Below, in pieces: positions 35,550 through 43,264 of a stretch of 64,000 nt of DNA. The notes beneath the pieces were generated by a model. That model did no database searches. It was not told where the DNA came from and was given only the letters and a program-made list of their open reading frames with translations. Numbering within the stretch: the stretch's first letter is position 1; the number at the start of each line of letters is the position of its first letter. The translations under genes were made by a program, and so were the position numbers. This stretch comes from Bacteroidota bacterium (GTDB taxonomy: Bacteria > Bacteroidota > Bacteroidia > Bacteroidales > PUMT01): assembly GCA_003554865.1 (NCBI GenBank), contig PWHJ01000001.1, forward strand, positions 78,046-142,045, written 5' to 3'.

Positions 35550-36377
35550 TTATCTTCTTTGACTTTGAAAATGAAATGTTATTGTTCCCTCTTGTTGCGC
35601 CGGCGCATCGCTTTTTTCATCAAATCTGCTGCCAAGAGCAGCCTGCAGAGCCTCCTGCTGAAGACACCTTTCGTTGAAATCTGAAGGTTCCTGCTCAACC
35701 GATGCATCTGTAACATTGCCTTTGCGGTCGACCTTTATATCGACCGTTACGACACCTCCCTCAGGGCATTTGTAAACAGGGACGGGAATATAAAGGCTAG
35801 TTCTTTCCGAAAGGTCATAATATATGTTGGTGGGACCGGTGTAGGGCTCATCACTTTCTTCATCCCCACGGTAAAGCTCACCGAAATCCTTTTCCTCGAA
35901 ATCGACCTCAGGCTGCTCGGGTTCGGGTAAATTCCCGTCGGAGGCATTATTTAAAATGTCATCGACCCGGTTATCGAGTTCCTCCATTTCCCGGGAGCTG
36001 TAATCCCTGAATTGATCGGGCACCGGTCTGTCTGATTCCCTTGCTTCTGATTCACTTACAGCGATATTCCTTCTGGCCTCCTGCTGTGTTTGATCCCGTT
36101 GACCGTCGTCACCGAAAACTCTTTGTTCAAGGGTTTCGGTATCCGGACTTTCTGTTGCAACCTCTTCTTCAAAATCAATTAAAAATGCCTGGTGATGCTC
36201 GTTGTTTACAGTGGAGAGCCGGGAAAACATAAATGCGGCCACAATTAAAAGATGAAATGCAATTGTTCCAAGTATTCCATTTATCTCCCTGGCTGACAAA
36301 TTGCGTAAAAATGTTATCCCTTTGGAAAACCGAAGCCTTCCAATGGTAACTTTTACTATGTTTTCCTTTTTTCCCAT
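35550..36377 (-). CDS. TonB-like energy-transducer family protein
   Basis: A 275-residue protein. I place the start at the ATG at 36377 (MGKKENIVK), because the longer frame would begin inside a perfect promoter. One membrane segment lies at about residues 36-54 (ILGTIAFHLLIVAAFMF). An acidic Glu/Asp/Pro-rich periplasmic spacer follows (about 65-185), and then a TonB-like C-terminal domain with VTVDIKVDRKGNVTDASVE. TonB proteins pass proton-motive energy to outer-membrane receptors, but no exbB/exbD is adjacent. Another envelope-spanning role is possible. Confidence 0.75.
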   Translation of the reverse strand: MGKKENIVKVTIGRLRFSKGITFLRNLSAREINGILGTIAFHLLIVAAFMFSRLSTVNNEHHQAFLIDFEEEVATESPDTETLEQRVFGDDGQRDQTQQEARRNIAVSESEARESDRPVPDQFRDYSSREMEELDNRVDDILNNASDGNLPEPEQPEVDFEEKDFGELYRGDEESDEPYTGPTNIYYDLSERTSLYIPVPVYKCPEGGVVTVDIKVDRKGNVTDASVEQEPSDFNERCLQQEALQAALGSRFDEKSDAPAQQEGTITFHFQSQRR

Positions 36378-36384
36378 ATTACTG

Positions 36385-36416
36385 CAAATATACATCAATC
36401 ACCGCCTCAACCAAAA
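36385..36416 (-). promoter_or_regulatory. Promoter of TonB-like gene (near-leaderless)
   Basis: On the minus strand, TTTTG (36412-36416) and TATATTTG (36385-36392) are separated by 19 bases, a perfect consensus pair. The ATG at 36377 starts 7 bases after the box, so the transcript would have almost no leader. Confidence 0.75.
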
Positions 36417-36465
36417 CGTTTCCTGAATGTTAATATTTTTTACCCCATATATATAAAAACAATTA

Positions 36466-36497
36466 TTGTTTTTTATTGTCAAAAATTACTATATTTG
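36466..36497 (+). promoter_or_regulatory. Promoter of shikimate/tyrosine operon leader
   Basis: TTG at 36466-36468 and TATATTTG at 36490-36497, spacing 21. Transcription should begin near 36502-36505, about 33 bases before the leader ATG and about 260 bases before tyrA. Confidence 0.75.
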
Positions 36498-36535
36498 CAA
36501 ACGGTAAAAACAGAAAAATTACACCCGGTTAAAAA

Positions 36536-36658
36536 ATGACGGAAAACAAAGCAAATAAGAAATTTTTAAATTTTTCGCCCTACTGCGTCAGTGGCTTTTC
36601 TTTCCGTTATTATTTTTATTATATCTCAGATATAACAGCCGGGATTTTATGCCATTGA
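36536..36658 (+). CDS. Phe/Tyr-rich attenuator leader peptide
   Basis: A 40-codon ORF with ATG at 36536 and TGA at 36656-36658. Ten of 40 residues are Phe or Tyr and none is Trp. Residues 21-29 read F-S-F-R-Y-Y-F-Y-Y (36596-36622), a control-codon run like that of classic phe and tyr attenuators. The stop codon lies just after the antiterminator segment, so a ribosome finishing the ORF masks it. It is too short for a catalytic role, and the peptide is not expected to act as a protein. Confidence 0.75.
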   Translation: MTENKANKKFLNFSPYCVSGFSFRYYFYYISDITAGILCH

Positions 36659-36703
36659 ACGAAAAATAAAGTTTTAATATATAGCTGACAAAAAAAATCC
36701 CGG
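36639..36703 (+). promoter_or_regulatory. Antiterminator of aromatic operon attenuator
   Basis: CCGGGATTTT (36639-36648) is perfectly complementary over 10 bases to AAAATCCCGG (36694-36703), the 5' arm of the terminator. The first segment repeats the terminator's 3' arm, so the two hairpins are mutually exclusive. It begins 16 bases after the last Tyr control codon, outside the footprint of a ribosome stalled there, but inside the footprint of one at the stop codon. Confidence 0.75.
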
Positions 36704-36724
36704 AGCAATCCGGGATTTTTTTTT
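36690..36724 (+). terminator. Attenuator terminator upstream of tyrA
   Basis: AAATCCCGGA (36695-36704), loop GCAA, TCCGGGATTT (36709-36718), followed by a T run to 36724. It is a strong rho-independent hairpin located between a promoter-proximal leader ORF and the operon it precedes, which is why I read it as conditional. Confidence 0.9.
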
Positions 36725-36762
36725 GCGGTGATATTCAGGCTGCTAACTGTAAAAAATTGACC

Positions 36763-37611
36763 ATGATGAGAATTGCCATAGCCGGTACAGGATTAATAGG
36801 GGGATCACTTGCAACGGATTTGAAAAAGAGGGGGTTTGCCTCCACTGTAACAGGTATTGAAACTAACCCTGAACATGCGCGAGTTTCAAAGGCTAAAGGT
36901 TTGGTCGACCGGGTCGGGGAGATGGAGAGTGCCATTGATTCTTCTGATCTTATAATACTTGCGACTCCGACAGATACCATTAAAAGTGTCTTGCCCCGGG
37001 TACTTGACAGGGTTGCCGGAACTGACAAGGTGGTTACCGATGTGGGGTCTGCCAAGGCGGGTATAGCAGAGGTTGTAAAAGATCATCCGGCAAGGAAGCA
37101 ATATGTGGCCGCCCATCCTATGGCGGGGACCGAATATTCGGGACCCGGTGCTGCAAAATCTTCCCTGTTCGACAATAAAACTGCAATAATTTGTGATGCC
37201 CGCCTCAGTGATCCGGATGCTCTTGAGGCAATAAAAAAAATGTTCAATGTATTGAATATGAACACAATATTCATGGACTCGGGAGAACATGATATAAGTG
37301 CGGCATATGTTTCCCATTTTTCCCACATAATCTCATTTGCCTTGTCACTTAGTGTTCAGGAAAAAGAAAAGAATTATAAAAAAATTCTGGCCATGGCGGG
37401 AGGCGGTTTCGATTCAACCGTGAGACTGGCAAAAAGCTCCCCCGGCACATGGACGCCCGTTTTGCTGGAAAACGCACCGTACATTAATGAGGTTATTGAT
37501 AACTACATTGAAAAACTTTACCAGTTCAGGAAGGCAATCCAAAACAGTGACCGCCAAAAAATTGACAATCTGATAATTGAGGCAAACAAAATAGAAAACA
37601 TTTTAATGTAA
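36763..37611 (+). CDS. tyrA: Prephenate dehydrogenase
   Basis: A 282-residue TyrA converting prephenate to 4-hydroxyphenylpyruvate with NAD(P). I place the start at the ATG at 36763; a TTG two codons earlier is less likely. The Rossmann motif IAGTGLIGGSLATDL is at the N-terminus. VAAHPMAGTEYSGPGAA includes the catalytic His region, and SHFSHIISFALS the second conserved helix. There is no ACT domain, so feedback control would have to be transcriptional (attenuator) or external. First gene of the operon, 39 bases after the terminator. Confidence 0.94.
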   Translation: MMRIAIAGTGLIGGSLATDLKKRGFASTVTGIETNPEHARVSKAKGLVDRVGEMESAIDSSDLIILATPTDTIKSVLPRVLDRVAGTDKVVTDVGSAKAGIAEVVKDHPARKQYVAAHPMAGTEYSGPGAAKSSLFDNKTAIICDARLSDPDALEAIKKMFNVLNMNTIFMDSGEHDISAAYVSHFSHIISFALSLSVQEKEKNYKKILAMAGGGFDSTVRLAKSSPGTWTPVLLENAPYINEVIDNYIEKLYQFRKAIQNSDRQKIDNLIIEANKIENILM

Positions 37612-37646
37612 AAAATAGTTTATAATTTTAAAAATAGAGTTTTAAA

Positions 37647-38756
37647 ATGGAAGCTAAAGTGAAACCTTTATCAAATATGGAAAAACCGGTCATTAAGACA
37701 ATAAGTGACTGGAGTGTATGCAGGCAGAAGCCTCTTGTCATTTCCGGTCCCTGCAGCGCCGAAACAGAGGAGCAGGTTATGGAGACTGCAAAACAGCTGT
37801 CGGCCGGCGGGAAATGCGATGTATTCCGGGCCGGAGTATGGAAACCCCGAACAAAGCCAGGAGGATTTGAGGGTATCGGCTGTTCCTCCTTAAGGTGGCT
37901 TAAACGTGTAAGAAAGGAGTGCCAACTACCTGTTGCAGTTGAGGTAGCCAGGGAAAAGCATGTTTATGAGGCACTTAAGCACGGCATTGATATTCTTTGG
38001 ATAGGTGCACGTACCACCACAAATCCTTTTTCCATACAGGAAATAGCAGACACCCTTAAAGGTGTTGATGTTACAGTCCTGGTGAAAAACCCTGTAAATC
38101 CTGATGTTGATCTTTGGATGGGCGCCATTGAAAGAATAAACAAGGCGGGGGTCAACAGAATAGGTGCGGTACACCGCGGTTTTTTCTGCTGTGAGAACGA
38201 ACCTTACCGCAATACTCCCAAATGGCAGATCCCGATGGAGCTTCGCAGGAGAATGCCTCAATTGCCCATGATTTGTGACCCAAGTCACATGTCAGGCAAA
38301 CCGGGTTATTTGCAGGAAATTGCTCAAAAGGCTATGGACCTTGGTTTTGAAGGCCTGATGATAGAATCCCATATTCAGCCTGAAAATGCATGGAGCGACT
38401 CCGGACAACAAATTAAGCCTGCAGAGCTGGTATCCCTTCTGGAAAGCCTGGCGTCAGAGCCTGAAAATGAAAAAGTTGATTTTTCCTCCCGGCTTTTGAA
38501 TGAATTAAGAGAACAGATCGATATATTTGACGATCAGATCATGGATATGCTTGAGAGGCGTTTCAGGGTTGCAGAAAAAATAGGCGCTGAAAAAAGGAAA
38601 AAAGATATACCCTTTCTTCAGTCGGCACGCCGTAGTGAAATTATCGGCAAAGCTGTAAAAAAGGGGGAAGGCAGGGGACTTGACAGGGATTTCGTAAAGC
38701 AATTATTCAGCCTGATCCACAGTGAATCTCTCAACCGCCAGATGAAAACAAAATAA
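37647..38756 (+). CDS. Bifunctional DAHP synthase / chorismate mutase
   Basis: A 369-residue fusion. The N-terminal ~265 residues are a type I-beta (KDPG-like) DAHP synthase: PLVISGPCSAETEEQV, FRAGVWKPRTKPGGFEGIG, and CDPSHMSGKPGYLQEIA for metal and substrate. Residues ~275-365 are an AroQ-type chorismate mutase (LRNQ-like LRE QIDIFDDQIMDMLERR and later LHSESLNRQ-like segments). It thus catalyses the first shikimate step and the branch step to prephenate. Fusion to the mutase often gives allosteric control by prephenate in relatives. Gap to tyrA 35 bases, to aroB 14. Confidence 0.94.
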   Translation: MEAKVKPLSNMEKPVIKTISDWSVCRQKPLVISGPCSAETEEQVMETAKQLSAGGKCDVFRAGVWKPRTKPGGFEGIGCSSLRWLKRVRKECQLPVAVEVAREKHVYEALKHGIDILWIGARTTTNPFSIQEIADTLKGVDVTVLVKNPVNPDVDLWMGAIERINKAGVNRIGAVHRGFFCCENEPYRNTPKWQIPMELRRRMPQLPMICDPSHMSGKPGYLQEIAQKAMDLGFEGLMIESHIQPENAWSDSGQQIKPAELVSLLESLASEPENEKVDFSSRLLNELREQIDIFDDQIMDMLERRFRVAEKIGAEKRKKDIPFLQSARRSEIIGKAVKKGEGRGLDRDFVKQLFSLIHSESLNRQMKTK

Positions 38757-38770
38757 AACAGATCAAATAA

Positions 38771-39844
38771 ATGCATGAACTTACCATCAGCGGAAAAAGC
38801 GGCATATCAAGGATACTTATTGGGAGTCAGGCTGAAAGTATCGGCACACTTTTAAACAGCTCACAAGTGCTTGTGGTAGCTGACAAAAATGCCAGAAGGC
38901 TTCACCCGGGTTTTTTAAAAGGTTTCAGAATAATTGAGGCAGGTGGCGGAGAAGAGGTGAAAACTCTGGATACGGTAAGCAAAATATACAAGGAGCTGGT
39001 TAATATCGAAGCCGACAGGTCAACCTTCCTTTTGGGCTTTGGTGGCGGTGTTGCCTGCGACATTGCGGGTTTTGCCGCATCCACTTATATGCGCGGGATC
39101 TCTTTCGGACTTGTGCCCACGACCCTGCTTTCTCAGGCCGATGCAGGCATAGGTGGCAAGAACGGGGTAAATTTCATGGGGTATAAAAACCTTATCGGGC
39201 TCTTTTCTCAGCCACAATTTGTATTATGCGACCCCCTGTTTTTAAAGACACTCCCGGCCAGGGAGATCCTTTGCGGGGTGGGAGAGATTGTAAAACATGC
39301 TATTTTGTCGGGTGAGACATTGTTTGCATATTTAGAGGAAAATTATGATAAATTGCTAAAGCTTGAAAATGAAGTAGTCGCCAATGCTGTATGGCACTCT
39401 CTTTCGGTTAAGTCAGAAATAGTGAACAGGGATGAAACCGAGGAGGGCGAGCGCAGGAAACTCAATCTTGGTCATACCGCAGGTCATGCCATTGAAAAAA
39501 CAGACAACAGCATAACACACGGGGAAGCTGTTGCTGCCGGACTTGCAATTACCTCGGTTATTTCAGCCCAGCAGGGGTATTTGGATAAAAATTGCTGCAA
39601 AAGGATACTGAAAATACTTGATAAATTTTCTTTGCCATATTTGCCCTGCTGCTCAACTTCACAGATAAACAGAGCGATACGTCATGATAAAAAGCGTGAG
39701 GGGGAATATATTCATTTTGTTGTAATAAAGGAAATAGGCAATACCGGGGTAGTGAAAATAAGGCTTGAAACCCTCGAGAGATGGATCGAACAGGCAAACT
39801 CTTTTTTGAACAATAAAAGCACCCATGATTTGTGTCAGTATTAA
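38771..39844 (+). CDS. aroB: 3-dehydroquinate synthase
   Basis: A 357-residue AroB that cyclises DAHP to 3-dehydroquinate with NAD and a metal. FGGGVACDIAGFAASTYMRG (NAD), VPTTLLSQADAGIGGKNGVN and the metal-binding LNLGHTAGHAIE and ITHGEAVAAGL are intact. It starts 14 bases after the DAHP synthase gene and overlaps aroD by 20 bases in another frame, showing tight coupling. Confidence 0.96.
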   Translation: MHELTISGKSGISRILIGSQAESIGTLLNSSQVLVVADKNARRLHPGFLKGFRIIEAGGGEEVKTLDTVSKIYKELVNIEADRSTFLLGFGGGVACDIAGFAASTYMRGISFGLVPTTLLSQADAGIGGKNGVNFMGYKNLIGLFSQPQFVLCDPLFLKTLPAREILCGVGEIVKHAILSGETLFAYLEENYDKLLKLENEVVANAVWHSLSVKSEIVNRDETEEGERRKLNLGHTAGHAIEKTDNSITHGEAVAAGLAITSVISAQQGYLDKNCCKRILKILDKFSLPYLPCCSTSQINRAIRHDKKREGEYIHFVVIKEIGNTGVVKIRLETLERWIEQANSFLNNKSTHDLCQY

Positions 39845-40463
39845 AGAAAAATCACCCCAAAGGCTTGGCGAGCTGGTTAAAAACGCCGATATGGCAGAAA
39901 TAAGGCTGGACCTTATTAAACCGTCCCTTCCTTTGGTTCGCAGGATTTTCTCGGGCAGTCCGGTTGAGATGATTGCAACTTGCCGCCCCGGAGAGTATGA
40001 TGATAAAAGGCGTGCCGTGCTCCTGAAGCAGTCCGTTGATGCAGGTGCCGGGTGGATTGATATGGAAACCGACAGTGAGACATCTTTCCGCGAGGATGTT
40101 GCTTCTTATGCAACAAATAAAGGATGCGGGCTTATCATCTCATACCATAATTTTACTACAACTCCTACTGCTGAAGAGCTTGAGCAGATAACGGCAGAAT
40201 GCTTCAAAATGGGAGCCGGTGTGGCAAAAATAGCATGTATGGCCTTCAGTGGAAGTGATGTTGCAAAAATTTTATCACTTTATTCAAAATTTGAAAACCT
40301 GGTAGCCATATCAATGGGAGAGGCGGGTAAAATTTCGCGTGTGGCCGCACTGAAGCTGGGCGCCCCGTTTACTTTTGCCTCCGCCGGCGCTGATGCTTCA
40401 ACGGCTCCCGGACAAATGACGGAAGGTCAAATCAGAAAAATGATGGAGATATTGCATATATGA
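39825..40463 (+). CDS. aroD: 3-dehydroquinate dehydratase, type I
   Basis: A 212-residue type I enzyme that uses a Schiff-base lysine. The Lys is K135 in GVAKIACMA and the general-base His is H108 in IISYHNF; EIRLDLI (about 25-31) is the conserved substrate-binding strand. It is slightly shorter than the ~250-residue enteric enzyme. It overlaps aroB (20 bases) and the aroE-aroK fusion (ATGA, 4 bases). Confidence 0.94.
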   Translation: MICVSIKEKSPQRLGELVKNADMAEIRLDLIKPSLPLVRRIFSGSPVEMIATCRPGEYDDKRRAVLLKQSVDAGAGWIDMETDSETSFREDVASYATNKGCGLIISYHNFTTTPTAEELEQITAECFKMGAGVAKIACMAFSGSDVAKILSLYSKFENLVAISMGEAGKISRVAALKLGAPFTFASAGADASTAPGQMTEGQIRKMMEILHI

Positions 40464-41770
40464 TGAACCAGACAAAATTATTTGCCGTAACCGGCAATCC
40501 GGTGCTCCACAGTAAAAGTCCGCCAATGTTCAACAGGCAGTTTACCCTGAAGGAGAAAGACGCAGCCTATTTTCGCATGGCCGCCTCTTCGGCTGATGAG
40601 GCAGTAAGGCTTTTCAGGCTGAGCGGACTGAGTGGTATGAATGTAACCGCACCGTTCAAAAAAGAGATAATGGGATTGCTCGATTGGACAGATCCGGAGG
40701 CAAATAAAATCGGAGCCGTAAATACAATTACCGAAAAAGGGGGGAGGCTTCTTGGTTACAACACCGACCATATTGGAGTTACCGGTGCTTTGTCTGAGAG
40801 CGGTTTTAATCCCGAAGGCAAAAGATGCACGGTTGTCGGGGCCGGAGGTGCCGGAAGGGCTGCTGTATACGGACTTGTAAACTCCGGCGCCAGGGTAACG
40901 GTAATTGACATTGATGAAAAAACTGCAGCCAAAACGGCCGGTGAGCTTGACTGCAGCTTTGCAGTTTACTCCTCTCTGCGCAGTTATGCGGAAAATTCAG
41001 ATCTTCTGGTATATGCCACAGATACTTCTCACAAGGCAGTTGATCCTGACTGGTTAAAAGAAGGGCAGGTAATATTTGATGTCAATTACAAGGGATCACT
41101 TTTTGAAGATGTTGCAAGGGAAAAGGGCTGCAGGTTGGTTGGCGGACTACAAATGCTTTTAAATCAGGCAATACCGGCATACAAATATTTTTTGAATGAT
41201 CATCCCGATATTGAAAGTATGCGTGAGGCTCTTGAGGAGGAGAGGGAAACGAAAAAGAATGTAATTGCACTTACCGGATTTATGGGAACGGGAAAATCTG
41301 CCACCGGCAAGAAACTTGCCGAAATGCTCGGGTACGATCATGTTGAAACCGATCTTATGATAGAAAAAAAGGCGGGATGCTCAATTTCTGAAATTTTCAG
41401 CAGCAGGGGTGAGGATTGGTTCAGAAATACTGAGGAGGAAGTTATCCGCGAGGCGATATCCGGGTATAACCTTGTAGTCTCCTGCGGCGGAGGTGCAATA
41501 CTTTCACCGTCAAACCGCAGTGAATTGAAAAAGGCTGTTACAGTCTGGCTTTACTGCAGCACCCGCACCGGTACAGAAAGGGCAAATGACGGCACGCGCC
41601 CCCTGCTGAATGTAGAAAATCCCCTGGAGCAGGCCGGGCAACTTATGCTAAAGAGAAAAGGGTTTTACGCCCGCTCATGCGATCTGATGGTAAGCACAGA
41701 AGACAGGGCGGTCGGGTCCGTGGCTAAAATAATTGAAAAAGAGAGGAACAGCCTCTCTCAGGGTCAGTAA
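40460..41770 (+). CDS. Fused shikimate dehydrogenase - shikimate kinase
   Basis: A 436-residue fusion of AroE and AroK. The first ~260 residues are shikimate dehydrogenase: NPVLHSKSPPMFN, NVTAPFKKEIM (catalytic Lys), GAVNTI, the NADP motif VVGAGGAGRAAVY and GLQMLLNQA. A short charged linker (EEERETKK) leads to shikimate kinase with Walker A GFMGTGKS (residues 273-280), ETDLMIEK, the SCGGGA loop and a lid Arg. One chain would therefore carry dehydroshikimate through to shikimate 3-phosphate. The frame is continuous and I see no frameshift. It overlaps aroD by 4 bases. Confidence 0.94.
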   Translation: MMNQTKLFAVTGNPVLHSKSPPMFNRQFTLKEKDAAYFRMAASSADEAVRLFRLSGLSGMNVTAPFKKEIMGLLDWTDPEANKIGAVNTITEKGGRLLGYNTDHIGVTGALSESGFNPEGKRCTVVGAGGAGRAAVYGLVNSGARVTVIDIDEKTAAKTAGELDCSFAVYSSLRSYAENSDLLVYATDTSHKAVDPDWLKEGQVIFDVNYKGSLFEDVAREKGCRLVGGLQMLLNQAIPAYKYFLNDHPDIESMREALEEERETKKNVIALTGFMGTGKSATGKKLAEMLGYDHVETDLMIEKKAGCSISEIFSSRGEDWFRNTEEEVIREAISGYNLVVSCGGGAILSPSNRSELKKAVTVWLYCSTRTGTERANDGTRPLLNVENPLEQAGQLMLKRKGFYARSCDLMVSTEDRAVGSVAKIIEKERNSLSQGQ

Positions 41771-41864
41771 TCTATTTTGAATATTAAGTTATTAACACGT
41801 GGTTTTTTTGCAGGATAACCCATTTTTGCTTTAAACGCTTAGGATATTTTAAAAATCTATTCCA

Positions 41865-43148
41865 ATGCAGGAAGAATTGACAGGACCTTTGGAGGTGAGA
41901 GGGCACGTTGAGGCGCCCCCATCCAAGAGTATGATGCAGAGAGCTATTGCCGCAGGCTTGCTTGCGCGGGGGACCACTGTTATAACCAAACCCACATTCT
42001 GTAGTGATGCCCTTGCTGCAATTGATATGGCACGTATACTTGGAGCAGGCATCACTTGCGGTAAAGAAGAGGTTGTTATCAGCGGGGGGTTCAATCCGGC
42101 AGGCAATTTACTTGATTGCGGAGAATCGGGGCTTTCTGTAAGAATGTTTGCCCCCCTGGCTTCACTTCATAATTCATCCGTTACTCTTACAGGCAGGGGG
42201 TCGATACTTAAAAGGCCTGTTTTCATGATAAAAGAGGCCCTGGAACAGCTTGGAGCGGAATGTACAGACAATAACGGCTATTTACCCCTTATGGTAAAAG
42301 GTCCGCTTCAGGGGGGAGAGGCAGTGATCGACGGCTCAGCCAGCTCCCAGGCCTTGTCCGGACTCCTTATGGCCCTTCCTCTTGCCGGGAAAGCATCCCG
42401 TATAGAAGTTACCAATCTCAAAAGCAGGGCTTATGTAGATATGACAACAGATCTGTTAAATATTTTCAATATAGATATTGTTAACCGCAATTACGTCTCT
42501 TTTGAGATACCCGGCAACCAGAGATACAAGCCTGCGGCTTATACTGTGGAGGGAGACTGGAGCGGTGCGGCATTTTTGCTTGTGGCCGGCGCAATTGGGG
42601 GAAGTATAAGAGTAGGAAATATAGATACTCAAAGTCCGCAACCTGACAAGCAAATAGTTGAGGCTTTGAAAAAAGCAGGAGCTGTTGTGAAACCGGGCAC
42701 CAAAGAGGTATATGTTGAAAGGTGCAATCTCAGCTCCTTTGAATTTGACGCGACCGGTTGCCCCGACCTGTTTCCCCCGCTTGTTGTCCTTGCTGCCGCA
42801 TGCAAGGGCAAAACACGTATAAAGGGTGCCGAAAGGCTTAAATATAAGGAAAGCAGCCGGGGGGAGGTATTGAAAAATGAATTTTCCCGTCTGGGAGTTA
42901 ATATTGAATTGCACCGTGATGAGATGACAGTGGAAGGGGGAGCGATGAAAAGCGGAAAGATCAGCTCGCACAATGATCACAGGATAGCTATGGCTGCCGC
43001 TGTGGCTGCGATAGTTTGCGAAGGCAGTGTAACTGTTGAGGATGCCGGTTGCGTGAATAAATCCTATCCCGGTTTTTTCAGGGATTTTGAAAAAATAACA
43101 GGTCACCGGTCAGGGAAGCCTTTCTTTTCAGGCAAGAGCCTAACCTGA
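41865..43148 (+). CDS. aroA: 3-phosphoshikimate 1-carboxyvinyltransferase (EPSP synthase)
   Basis: A 427-residue EPSP synthase. The start MQEELTGPLEVRGHVEAPPSKSMMQRA contains the conserved PxSKSxxxR substrate site. DCGESGLSVRMFAPLA, the central SSQALSGLLMALPL and C-terminal HNDHRIAMAAAVA are present. In the glyphosate-contact loop the residues read DCGESGLSVRM rather than the enteric GNAGTAMRP, closer to class II enzymes. A 94-base gap separates it from the fusion gene, with no convincing promoter in it. Confidence 0.93.
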   Translation: MQEELTGPLEVRGHVEAPPSKSMMQRAIAAGLLARGTTVITKPTFCSDALAAIDMARILGAGITCGKEEVVISGGFNPAGNLLDCGESGLSVRMFAPLASLHNSSVTLTGRGSILKRPVFMIKEALEQLGAECTDNNGYLPLMVKGPLQGGEAVIDGSASSQALSGLLMALPLAGKASRIEVTNLKSRAYVDMTTDLLNIFNIDIVNRNYVSFEIPGNQRYKPAAYTVEGDWSGAAFLLVAGAIGGSIRVGNIDTQSPQPDKQIVEALKKAGAVVKPGTKEVYVERCNLSSFEFDATGCPDLFPPLVVLAAACKGKTRIKGAERLKYKESSRGEVLKNEFSRLGVNIELHRDEMTVEGGAMKSGKISSHNDHRIAMAAAVAAIVCEGSVTVEDAGCVNKSYPGFFRDFEKITGHRSGKPFFSGKSLT

Positions 43149-43264
43149 AGTAATCACGGGACAACGGGTTAAACAATAGTTTCAGTTAAAAAGTTAAACT
43201 TGAAATGAAGATATATAAATTACTATAAATCAGCAGATAAAATAACAATTATAAATTATTAATA

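Noticed and set aside
41771-41864. Internal promoter before aroA
   Set aside because: TATTTTG is one base short of the TAnnTTTG pattern and lacks a -33 element, so I do not split the operon here.
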